Shown: piece by piece, positions 48,973 to 58,655 of the stretch
How positions within the stretch are numbered: the stretch's first letter is position 1
How the letters are laid out: every line of letters begins with the position of its first letter
DNA from: Calvatia gigantea
Lineage: Eukaryota; Basidiomycota; Agaricomycetes; Agaricales; Lycoperdaceae
Assembly: GCA_025093985.1 (NCBI GenBank)
Contig: JACAAK010000009.1
Coordinates: 186,001-250,000 of the forward strand
Reading direction: 5' to 3'
DNA length: 64,000 nt
Notes under the pieces: generated by a model
The model's input: the letters and a program-made list of their open reading frames with translations, nothing else
The model's database searches: none
What the model was told of the DNA's origin: nothing
Position numbers and translations under genes: made by a program

Positions 48973-49520
48973 TGTTGAGAGAACGAGTAGACATCCCAAT
49001 ATAAGTTCACACTACCTAAGCGTGTAGGCGTCAGCGGTGGAGGGTAGTCGTATTCATCCGGGAGACGGTCCAGTAGGAGAGGTGCATGGTAGCGGACATA
49101 GTCCTGCTTATACTAGCGTACTCAGAGAGTCTTGATAATGAGAGGGGAAGCGATGCTTAGAGAAGCTAGCATAGAGGTAAGAAGACATAGTGTCTTATGC
49201 CAAAAGGCATACCCGAAGGGGCCTACATACTACAATGCTACATAGGGTATATATACTAATATCCCTGGTCTGTGCACTCTAAACCCTTATACGGGTGAGG
49301 TCTAACTACCAGTAGCATAATTGGAGCATACTGTATACGATGCATGTACTAGAAGGTTCCATGCGGAGTGAATAACTGACTACCAGAAGGGCAGTACAAC
49401 TACTGCGTACGTAGTCCGTGATGGTCCGTTATTATCGACCCTCTGAAGGTGAAATACTTGAACCCCGTTTCAGCTATAAATAGACTGAACCAACGTAGTG
49501 GTACGGAGCGAGATTCAACA
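48973..49520 (-). repeat. 5' LTR of element E
   Basis: Collinear 548-bp partner of the copy at 42,853; flanked on the right by target duplication ATCAA. Confidence 0.88.
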
Positions 49521-49525
49521 ATCAA

Positions 49526-49617
49526 ACCAGTCCACGACAAAAATAACACCTGACAATGATACATTACTACCGACCAATGAATGAGAAAGATTATGACTTT
49601 TTCTTAGAGGGGAAGAG
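49526..49617 (+). pseudogene. element A pol end and polypurine tract
   Basis: Continues FHTSLI with KPVHDKNNT, then a stop. AGAGGGGAAGAG directly before 49,618 is the polypurine tract that fixes element A in plus orientation. Confidence 0.7.
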
Positions 49618-49839
49618 TGTAAGTCTGTTAGATAAGTGATACTAACAACTATAAACAAGATAGATCATATATATAGAGAACCCGACAGACTTACTACTTA
49701 GTTCCGTTTCATCACTTTCCTTTATTATCGTGTACTTTACACATACCGTTCGTATAGACTCCCGAGAACACTCATTTGTCTGGTGTGACTCGTGAGTAAT
49801 CCCCTGATCTGTATCAAACAGTGAGCCTCCGGGCTTCCA
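49618..49839 (+). repeat. 3' LTR of element A
   Basis: TGTAAG...TTCCA, nearly identical to the copy at 13,346; followed by target duplication GTCAA. Confidence 0.88.
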
Positions 49840-50656
49840 GTCAACAATTTGAGATATGAGTTTCATAAAAGTTGTTGTTTGTCGAGTGCAATAATTGGCG
49901 ATGTGGAAGGGAGGGGTTCATTCACTTTACTACGACAGTGTTTGTTTATCTCAAATAATGGGTATCCGACACCAGAGAACATGCTAACAATGTGGAGGGA
50001 TCACCAAGGCTTGGAAGAAATTGCAGAAAAGTACCAATGTATGAAGAAATTCTATTCCGACTTGATTCCCCAATAACAAACACCATAAATATGGGAGCCC
50101 GAGATACTGGGGACAAGGGGGGGAAGAAACGGGCATCAGAGGTTTGCAAATGGGTCATGCCTGCGAGTGGGCCGCCATCGTCAGGGGCCGAGAGTGATGG
50201 TATTGTCAGTGCCGCATGGATGTCCCGGCAGGAGCGCATATTATAAGGTAGAGCTGGTATCGTCTTTGTGCTGGAAGCAGGATGGTCGATAGCGTCTGCG
50301 ATGCTAGCTGATCCAATCCTCATAATATGTCACTTACCATCCAGGCCGCAGTCCCTACCACTCCCAAGTTTTTCAAAGCCACAAACCCTGATCAAACTGG
50401 CATTTCTCGAGGTTGGCCGGACAACAGCACGTCCAAATCATCGGTGCCACGTTCTGAAGAACAGTGCCAAGCGCCTGTGGGGGAACCCCCAGCCACTACT
50501 TAATACCATGCCGAAAGGAAAGCAAGCCGGTATATGGTGTACTCAGTTTATTCAATCCGCCCATGGGCTACCGGCCGTACACTCATTTCCATTCATAATT
50601 CTTTTAAACGCAATTTCGTTGTAATACAGAATAGGTGCCTACTTCTTTAGTCACTC

Positions 50657-51408
50657 TTAACCATCAATTCTTTCGAAGGAGAAGAGCTGGTTAGGGGTAC
50701 CCTGGGCAGGCTCGAGGAAAAGCTGGACGTCCAAAATGCTTTTATTAGTATCCCGCACAGCCAACAGAACAAGGTAAACCCACAGTTTTCGGGTAGTCAG
50801 GCTGCCTTCGTTTGACAGTCCAGACACGGTCCTCACCAGGAACTAGGACCTAAGGACGATGTTAACGAATGTTTCACCAAGTCCTCAAGGGAGATAGGGA
50901 AGAACCTTGAATCTGCCATCCCCAGCTGACTCGATGTACCACTTGCACGTCTTTTCGTCAAACCCTGGGGACCCATCCTAAACGAACGGCATGTTTGTTA
51001 ATTCAATGATCTCAAGAAAAAGGCCGGAAATAGATAGAGCACTCACGACTTCACCATTGTAGGCACAGGCCCAGAATCCTGTGCCTGCGTTGCGAAACCT
51101 GAACCCTTCCTCGAAATGCTCAATGGTCCACTAAACGCGCACGGGCAGAAGCATCATGAGCTGAATCAAATAGTGGATGCTCGCTAAAACATACCTTTTC
51201 ATAAACACTGGCAAAGCCGTCATCGAAGGTAATACTAGTGTAGAAAGGAGGTCGTCCTCCGCCGGGGAAATTCTTTGCCCAGACCTCTTCGCAATAGATC
51301 CTGTGTTGGGCGCCAGCAAAATCCTGGGTGTAAAAAGGGCTGTGAGCGTTACCACCGCACGCTGTACGTAGAATAGTTAGTTACCGGAACAGTGTTCATG
51401 TTAGCCAT
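50657..51408 (-). CDS. beta-trefoil protein, fungal protease-inhibitor-like (copy 1)
   Basis: Six short exons on the minus strand: MANMNTV (ATG 51,406-51,408); DFAGAQHRIYCEEVWAKNF to ASVYEK; WTIEHFEEGFRFRN...YNGEV; DGSPGFDEKTCKWYIE; VLVPGEDRVWTV; and a last exon LDVQLFLEPAQG to LFSFERIDG, ending at 50,657. The introns follow GT-AG, for example GTATGT...TTTAG and GTGAGT...TTTAG. The W-x-I-E, VPGEDRVWT and QLFSF pattern parallels the other trefoil genes here. It is a distinct subfamily with its own paralogue at 56,492. Target unknown. Confidence 0.65.
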
Positions 51409-51483
51409 GATTGAGTAGATTGAGTTGGGATACGCAAGTGAACAACCGAGAAATTAGGGATCCAAAGGCAGCCAAACCTCCCC

Positions 51484-51491
51484 CTATATAA
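51484..51491 (-). promoter_or_regulatory. TATA box of the trefoil gene at 51,408
   Basis: CTATATAAGG, about 76 bases upstream of the ATG. The paralogue has TTTATAAGG at the matching distance. Confidence 0.6.
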
Positions 51492-52859
51492 GGGCTTGGT
51501 TCTGGACGTTCAAGGCAATTAGCATACGTGATTACAATTGGTGTCGTAGGTTTCCCTCTCAACCGATAGCTTACATGTTCTCCAAGAAAGTTTGCATGAG
51601 CTTGGTGGTCAGGTATGACTTCGTGCCGCAGTTTGCGTGGCGCCACTGCCGTGCACCAGATTATTTGGTGTCGCCTTCCATTCCACCTGTTTTACTCAAT
51701 GGGGGCGCAGGACCCGCAGGTGCGATGTCATGGATTTCCTGGTAACATCGCCAATAAAGCCGGGTATCCGAACTGTGGCGGGGGCGTTAGGACCCCTGAC
51801 GGTGTAAGTCGGATGTCAAACCATTTGCAGTATTTAAGTTCGGACCATATGGGCGGAGATGATATGGTGAATGGTAGATTCGAAGGCTAAAATGATGTAT
51901 GGATGCAGTAATTCCGCAGTTGTTAAATTGAACTTATTGCTACGGCCAAAATCAAACAAGGTTTTTGACAGATATTAAGCAAAGAGATGTCACCATGCTC
52001 ACGCCACTCTCACCCCCTAGCCATTTATGTGGCGAAATTCTGGTTAATTTATTCACTGGACAATGCGCGTGTTCGGGGACAGTCTTGAGGAGATGAATGA
52101 CGGTGGGCGGGAGCGAGGAGGAAGCAAAGTTGTGGAATAACCGAGAGCTGGAACGTGTACTGCGTGAGATCGGGGTTTGCGAGCCAACCGGACAACGGCA
52201 TGTCACTACCAGTGCCGCCCCTCCCTAAGGCGAGTGTCAGGTGCATGCAGGGAAATTTTCCAGCTGCTCAATTTCTTGTCGTTCGGTGTAAGCTCGTGAT
52301 AAGGTTGATGCACTCCATACTCATCCACTGTGACCTGGTGTGACAGGGTCCTTAGCCTTCTTTCATGTGTGTTGTAACTTGTCCACCTTTGTCCACCCAC
52401 GGATTAACAATAGGATAAGTAGTGCACGACTCTGAAGACTACATTAGATGGGATAACATCACTAATTAAGTACCTTGGGTCGGATTTACTGGGAGAAACC
52501 CTGCATTGTGAAGATCTTCCCTCGAGTGCGTTCAGCATGTATATTCATATGACCCAGCTTCCTCTGCCATCCACTTGAAAGAAAAACCATTTTATAATTC
52601 CACACTCAAAAATTCCGAGATCCACTTTGGAGGAAACTTGGGGCGATACCTCCTTTACATTTCTGTGGGGGCATATTTCTCAAAGTATACATTGTTCAGT
52701 TTATAATGAACTCTGAAGGCTTTTGTCATGTAAAATCACATTTTGGCACGTGACACTGGATGAGTATGGGAGTGCGCCAACCTTATGACAGATGTTCACT
52801 CTTCTGAAGTTCTGATGTATGTACGTCCGAATCATGTTCTGATTCCTTTGGTTACTCAT
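51492..52859. other. upstream and intergenic DNA, no gene recognised
   Basis: The part to 52,170 is shared with copy 2 of the duplication. A plus frame near 51,740-51,800 (ANKAGYPNCGGGVRT) is shared with 57,570-57,630, but the similarity reflects duplicated DNA. 52,200-52,859 shows nothing recognisable. Confidence 0.4.
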
Positions 52860-53160
52860 TCTTTCGACTATGCCTTTAGGTCGCCGATCTTCGGACGCTG
52901 GGCATGGCTTGACGCTGCTAATGCAGGCTCCTGTGCTAACCACTAATGCGGCAGAGGTGGGCTTTTCAACATTCTGCGCTCAAGGCAATGCTCGTTCCGC
53001 GAAACAAGGAACTCCCCCAGGCTGCATACTCCCATCTGGATGGGACACGGCTTGCATGTCTAATTAACTTGCCTACCTCGATGCGCTTCCCCTGTATGGC
53101 AGAACGATTCTTTTCTCGAATACCTGTTCTGCCTCTCCTCCATGGACGTTTCTAACAACG
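52860..53160 (+). pseudogene. third copy of the HEXXH metalloprotease-like gene, broken 3' part
   Basis: A frame from about 52,855 reads THSFDYA and WLDAANAGSCA, matching THSYDYA and WLDAISADSCA of the 5,178 gene. Further on, LPSGWDTACMSN, a TAA, LAYLDALPLYGRTILFSNTC matches LPEGWTSECMSHQLAVFEGLPLYNRSTLFGNTC-type sequence (the TAA replaces glutamine). The N-terminal half was not found. It is dead unless the missing half lies hidden upstream. Confidence 0.65.
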
Positions 53161-53689
53161 CTGGCAACCGACGTGAGACCAGTCAAAACCATTGAACCCG
53201 GACGATCTACTGCGCATAGATTCGAATACCAACGCAACTGCTTTCCATTCACTAAGGGACCAACAGTTCCCCGTCAACCCAAACATTGACCACCCCCTGC
53301 ATCAGTTGCTTGGGATCCCAGAAAAGACGGTACCGGCTCCGCAGAAACTGATCACAGGGAGAACGCAGCTACATCCCGGTTTATCAGTTTCCTATGGAGG
53401 CAGCAAGTTTTCTGGTGTTTGCCTACGGCCATTTTTGTGGTGTTGGGGTTGTAGTGCAGGATGGGTATCACATCGTATGTAGCAAAGCCCGATATTTTTT
53501 TGGCTGACATAATTTCGGCACCACCAAAAGCTTCTTAGCCCGTCCTTACTTGATTTGTCTTTATTGTGAGTATGGTACCTCGCTTAAGCTGGTCACAAAG
53601 GTCATCAACTGGTTCAAACAGGTGTTAGACTGAACATCATTCCTGCGCCCTGAAGCTCAGTTGTAGTAACACTTTGTTGCGACCATCGT
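53161..53689. other. intergenic, no gene recognised
   Basis: An ORF at 53,192-53,482 lacks any known motif; it may be the tail of the metalloprotease relic. Confidence 0.35.
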
Positions 53690-54000
53690 CAGAATCGGCG
53701 CAGTTCCGTTGAGCTACCTTGAACGTGCATGGGGACCCACACTAACCATAAGATACGGGTGACGGTACCAGGCATCACGGCGGCGTAGCTTATTACACCA
53801 CGTGTCGAAGGCTCCATCCGTAAATGAAGAACATTCAAGGCGTCTGTCATTGTGGGCCGGGGGGCATTTTGAGCAACCACACGGGGTGGTACATGATATT
53901 CATTATAATTACGAGAGCTTCGAATTCTGGTATGTATTCCAGAACAACTTGGTTGTAGAGTGCGGTGCAAAGATAAAGTAGTTATTACCGTGTCCACTTA
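53690..54000 (-). pseudogene. possible trefoil gene relic
   Basis: A minus frame reads GVISYAAVMPG and ILWLVWVP, weakly like the VVAPEKDFLWT...VW segment of the 6,626 gene. It has the expected position and direction next to a metalloprotease copy. The match is weak and could be chance. Confidence 0.25.
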
Positions 54001-54203
54001 TTCGCCACCCGGATTCTTGCCCGATATTTTCGCGAGCCGAACGGATTATGCTGTCATCTTCAGATACTCTCATCGGAGCACAACGTGAAGCCGAAGATCG
54101 TACCCTTGAATAGAACGGACGGCAGCTTGCGTCATCCATTCTATCCTTCAAGCTTCAAGCCCTTCCTGACTGCGTAGAAGGAATTCGCTCAAAATTGAGC
54201 GCC

Positions 54204-54976
54204 ATGGAACCTGTGGACATAAAAGCCCCTCCTCGCGAGAGCATCTTCACAACCAACCCCCCGAGATTTGCAAGCAATGGCCCATGTACGGTGTCTGCTT
54301 TTCCTGCACCGTTACTTACCACTCACTCAACTCTTGAACAGCCACTCAAGGAAGGCGTTTACTGGATCAGCCTTTACGGTGATACGACTAGAGTCGAACG
54401 TGTTGCAGCTCTCGAAGGCGATGATGACCGTCTCGTTAGGGTCATCAGTGATGACCTCCCTATCGCATTTTCCTACAAAATTGTATGTCTTTGAATCTGG
54501 TATTCATAGCGGATCAGATACGGAACTGAGCTCCTATGACTTGTAGTGGCGCCTCAAGTTTTCTGGCCCCGGGTACAGTTTCCAGAACGTTGCCACTAAC
54601 AAATATGTTTTTGCGCCCCACCTGGTAAGCGTCACCTCCCTAACCCGTTGAGCATGATCAGAAGCTATTAGCTAATTATTATACCCGCAGACTTCGGGTG
54701 CCCCGGTTTACCTAGACAAGGAACAGTTCACAACTTTCGATATCCAACCTGATGGCAAGGATATTTGGCGAGTCGTCGTGCCTGAGCACGACCTAGATTG
54801 GACCGGAATCAAATTCAGCGAGGAGAAAGCGTATAGCCACGTGAGTAATGGAAGCTTAATCGTGGTAATGACACCCTGCTGACACTAAATATACATGGGT
54901 AAAATAGATTGGACTCTCTGGTTCTGGGGGTAGCGACAACCAGAGGTTCACCTTCCAACTTCACGCCGGTCCTTAA
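54204..54976 (+). CDS. beta-trefoil protein, fungal protease-inhibitor-like
   Basis: Five exons: 54,204-54,290, 54,342-54,482, 54,547-54,624, 54,691-54,840 and 54,908-54,976; about 175 aa. Exon 1 begins MEPVDIKAPPRES. Exon 2 starts PLKEGVYWISLYGD, exon 3 WRLKFSGPGYSFQNV, exon 4 SGAPVYLDKEQFTTFDIQPDG with PEHDLDWTG, exon 5 ends DNQRFTFQLHAGP. Intron phases match the 8,444 gene, with one extra intron within the KYVFAPHL|TSGAPV region. The N-terminus is about 20 aa longer than in its relatives. Confidence 0.78.
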
Positions 54977-56491
54977 GCTAGTTCTTGTGCGCGGATGTTG
55001 TTGTAACTTGTGGCTGTAAATTTGTGACTGTACGAAATACGACTGAAATTGCGTGTCCGAACTTTGTGGCGAATTGGAAAGAGTATGTTATCGTGCCTTG
55101 ACTACGCTGTTCCTAAGGAGTGTAAATGAGCCTCATGGACACATGAACGCAAACAACATCAAATAATTTAGGTTCCGCAATCATTAATCAGTTTCGACCT
55201 TCAGTGACTCAGGTAGCCCGGCGGCCAAGCCAACATCGGGTTAACTCTCGATTCAGGAATTAGGGGCCCGAGGATACCTTCATTCTCCCCTTTACGAATT
55301 TTAACTTAACGACAAAGGCAAAATTCCCTCTAGGTATTGGCCCTATTGCTACTGTTCTTGACGCCTCTGCCTCTTGCAGCTATTAACCCAACACAACTCC
55401 CGTCTGACTTTGGTATAGATTTCTTTCACGATATACTGGGTTCTGCTCTAAAGCCGCGCCGCCACTGGTGTTCCCATGATCTAGCCTTCTTGCGTCCGAC
55501 TATGCGATAGGAGGAGACTCAGAAATAATGCGGAGCCTCATGGGTCTTGATTTCCTTTGAATCAAGGCACCTTTTAAATCCTCGGGGGATAATCTGAACA
55601 TATGCACATGCGATTCAGAAGGGTTAAGAGCTTGAGATACTAGTATAGAGACAAAGAAATTTATTCGTTGTGCCTACAACAGTGTTTTTTATCACAAATA
55701 GTACACGTCCGACACTGGAGAGCTTGCTGGGGATACGGGGGGGTCAATAATACTTGGAAGAAACAAAAGGAAAGTACTGACGTATGAAGAAATTTCAATC
55801 CTAAGTCTCTAATACCGAAAAGAATAAGTCCCGGAGCCGGAGATATCCAGGGCGAGGCGGTGAACAAAGGAATCGATTCAGGCGTTGGAGGTTGTTTGAA
55901 ATGACCTAGCATGCGAGTCGGCCGTCGTCGTCAGGGACGAAGGGTCTACTTCCACGGACGGTGCCCGGTATGGTCAGAGTCGCATAGATATTCCGACAGT
56001 AATGCGCGTCTTTAGGTGTAGCCGCCATCGTCGTGATGGAAGGAGGATGATGGATAGCGTTTACAACGCTAGCCGCCGTCATCCAGGCCGCAATGCCCGT
56101 CATTCCCTATGTTTTCAAAACAACAATTCTGAACAAATCTGCACCTTGAGAGGCCGGCTGGACGACAACGACAGGTCATGACCGATGTCGTATTTTATCA
56201 AGAACAGAACCAAGTATCTGCCGGGGAGGTTTCCAGCAGTTTAATATCTTGTTTTCAGTGTAGGCTCATGATACAACATACGTGCGTTGTTGGACTGATG
56301 TTCACGGACATTCATAAGGCTTTTAGCAGGCTCAATTTCCCTGTAAAAGTGAAAGCAAACCGTTAAATAGCGTATCTAGCTCATCCATAGACCACAATCA
56401 TTCGCTCAAGAGAGGTAACTCAAATTATTCAATTCATCCTTCTTTCAAATACAGCTTCATTATTGTACGGATTATGGGCCTACTTCCCCAG
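54977..56491. other. intergenic and left part of duplication copy 2
   Basis: 54,977-55,640 has no gene. From about 55,650 the DNA matches 49,880 onward, including a minus ORF (55,906-56,103) that corresponds in part to 49,946-50,323. Confidence 0.5.
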
Positions 56492-57244
56492 TCACTCTAG
56501 GCCAGCCACTGGGCTGAAAGAGAAGAGCTGGTTAGGGGTACCTTCGGCAGGCTCGAGGAAAACCTGGACGTCCGAGAACGTGTTCATTAGTATCCCGCAC
56601 ACCCAGCAGAACAAAGAAACCCACAGATTTCGGGTGGTCACCCTGCCTTCGCCTGACGGTCCAGACACTGTCTTGATTAGGAACTAGGATCTAAGGATGG
56701 TGTTATCAAATGTTTCGCCAAATCCTTGAGAGAAATAGGGAAGAACCCTGAAGTTGCCATCGCCAGCCCTCTCGATGTACCACTTGCACGTCCTTTCGTC
56801 AAATTCTGGGGACCCATCCTACACAAACGGCAGCGCCGTTAATTCTATGATCTCTAAAAGAAGGTCGGAGATAGGCAGAGTACTTACGACTTCACCATTG
56901 TAGGCACAGGCCCAGAATCCGGTGCCCTTGTTGCGAATCCTGTAACCTTCCTCGTAATGCTCAATGTACCACTGAAGGCACGCAAGCGGAGGCACCATGA
57001 GCTGAATCGAAGAATTGATGCTCGAAAAACATACCCTTTCATAAATACTGGCAGAACCATCATCGAAGGTAATGCTAGTGTAGATAGGAGGTCGCCCTAT
57101 ACCGGGGAAGTTCTTTGCCCAGTCCTCTTCGCAATAGATCCTGAATTCGGGGCCAACAAGCTCCTGGGTGTAAAAAGGGTGGTGAGTGATGCTACTACAT
57201 GCTGGACAGAAAAGACTGACCTGAACGGTGTTCACGTTAGCCAT
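56492..57244 (-). CDS. beta-trefoil protein, fungal protease-inhibitor-like (copy 2)
   Basis: Paralogue of the 50,657 gene with the same exon layout: MANVNTVQ (ATG 57,242-57,244); ELVGPEFRIYCEEDWAKNF to ASIYER; WYIEHYEEGYRIRN...YNGEV; DGSPEFDERTCKWYIE; ILVPNQDSVWTV; VFLEPAEGTPNQLFSF ending at TGA 56,492. The open frame across exons 2 and 3 is uninterrupted even through an intron, which makes a long apparent ORF (56,819-57,535). The C-terminus (SPVAGLE) differs from copy 1 (ERIDG). Both copies look intact. Confidence 0.65.
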
Positions 57245-57320
57245 CGTTGAGTTGATTGAGTTGAGATACGCAGATATACAACCGAGAGATTGAGGATCAA
57301 AAGGCAGCCAAACCTCCCCC

Positions 57321-57327
57321 TTTATAA
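57321..57327 (-). promoter_or_regulatory. TATA box of the trefoil gene at 57,244
   Basis: CTTATAAAGG on the minus strand, about 80 bases upstream of the ATG; same place as in copy 1. Confidence 0.6.
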
Positions 57328-57995
57328 GGACCTGGAGTTCTGGGCACTCAAGAGATTTGACATACGTGATCGTGATTGGTGTCGTATGTTTCCTCTCAAC
57401 TGATGCCTTGCATGTTCTACAGGAAAATTTTGTATGAACTTGGTGGTCAGGTATTGTGCGCCGTAACGCCACTGCCGTACACCAGATTATATGTTGCCGC
57501 CTTCTATTCCACCTGTTCTTACTGGATAGAGGCACAGCGCCAGCAGGTGCGATGTCCTGGAGTTACAGGTAACATCGCCAATAAAGCCGGGTGTCCGAAC
57601 TGTGGCGGGAGCGTGAGGACCCATGACGGAGTAAATCATGGGTCGAACCATTTGAAGTATTGTTCGGGTCGTATAGACAGAATACGGTGAATGGCAAGTT
57701 TGAAGGCAAAAATGTACGTAGGTAGTGATGGCGAAGTTGTTAAAAGAACTCATTGTTACGGCCAGAATTAAATAAGATTGTTGATAGATGTTAAGCAGAG
57801 GGAGGTTATGGGTTGGCGTATGTACTTCACGTCACTCTCGCCCCCTATTTCATATTTGTGCGTACTGAATTTCTGATTCTTCGACTTACCGGCCAATTTG
57901 GGTGTTCGGGGACAATGAGGAGATGAATGGCACTGGGCGGGGGCGAGGAGGGAGCGAAATTATAGAATGAATCGGCCGGGGGCTGGAACGTGCAC

Positions 57996-58655
57996 TGCGT
58001 GAGTTTGTTATTCGCTTGGTCATTTTGATATTTGGTGATAATTTGCCAATATTTCCGTTCTCCCTCTCAGCCAGATGAATATGACGCAGCCCCTACGGGA
58101 TAGTTTGGGAAAGCTTGAACACGAGCAGGCAGCGAATGCGAAGGTGAATAGTTCGGATGCTCGTGCACGGGAAACGCTCCTGTATTCGGAAAACACCCGT
58201 CCGGCACCTCAGAGAAGGGCGAAGGCAGAATGTTTCAACAGTAGAACCAGGGTGGAAGCGACAACTGAACATTGTATAGGGTAGACCTTCGACTCAGGGA
58301 AATGCCATGGTCGTTATTACTCTTGCATGGGAGCAGTGTCGAGCTCTTGCGCAAGGATCCCTGGCTCTATCTTCTACTACTCAGCACGAGTTAGCACAGT
58401 CCCTTTTGCAACCTAAGTACTGTTTGAGCCTCTTCTGGATTTCGATCTCGCTCAGCGGACCGCCGAGCTCCATCCAATAACCTATACCTTAACCTCACGG
58501 GGGCCGAGAGGCTGTTATCTATGTTGACCAGACAAATATCATAGAGTTCAAAAAATTTTCGGAATACAGCTCACAATGCAATACTGTACATCGAATTCAG
58601 CGCACAGCTTTGACAGGCCCAAGGAGTCACCACCGATTACAAATAGCCTCACAGC
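57996..58655. other. intergenic, no gene recognised
   Basis: A small hydrophilic plus ORF (58,075-58,284) has no recognisable motif. The rest probably includes the ERV41 3' UTR. Confidence 0.4.

Larger units (their letters stand above)
42853..49520 (-). mobile_element. Element E: large non-coding LTR element (LARD-like, copia-type termini), inserted in element A
   Basis: Two 548-bp LTRs (42,853-43,400 and 48,973-49,520) and target duplication ATCAA (42,848-42,852 and 49,521-49,525). A purine tract GTGAGGAGGAG (minus) adjoins the left LTR, and GGTTATGGGCCCC (minus), resembling the initiator-Met tRNA half-site used by copia elements, adjoins the right one, so the element reads leftward. The 5.6-kb interior has no gag or pol; the minus ORF at 48,598-48,999 is unrecognised. 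It contains hairpin repeats and dispersed short repeats. It must move with proteins of another element. Confidence 0.85.
13346..49839 (+). mobile_element. Element A: Ty3/Gypsy LTR retrotransposon, container of the nest
   Basis: Flanked by LTRs of 224 and 222 bp and by the 5-bp target duplication GTCAA (13,341-13,345 and 49,840-49,844). Internal pieces on the plus strand in order are gag relic (14,066-14,660), protease/RT (16,219-17,978), RNase H and integrase (40,785-42,852), pol end and polypurine tract (49,526-49,617). Removing the later insertions rejoins the protein: TTDA|SDLHIGAML across B, KWQANL|LGIQFTV across the solo LTR, FHTSLI|KPVH across E. No clear primer binding site follows the left LTR; a run of T's is there instead. 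Confidence 0.85.
49880..52170. repeat. segmental duplication, copy 1 (partner about 55,650-57,995)
   Basis: Collinear with the second block over about 2.3 kb, covering the trefoil gene, its promoter and non-coding flanks. At 49,900-50,400 a minus ORF (49,946-50,323) has a partly matching frame in copy 2 (DAIDHP against NAIHHP), but I do not recognise it. Confidence 0.75.
55650..57995. repeat. segmental duplication, copy 2
   Basis: Partner of 49,880-52,170; same order, same orientation, strongest in the trefoil gene and its upstream 500 bp. Confidence 0.75.

Noticed and set aside
48598..48999. Minus ORF at the start of element E as gag
   Set aside because: It begins inside the LTR, crosses the primer site and shows no gag or zinc-knuckle motif.
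56819..57535. 238-aa single-exon gene
   Set aside because: It is produced by an intron without stops plus the upstream region; the paralogue at 50,657 shows the true start at 57,244 and the splice sites.
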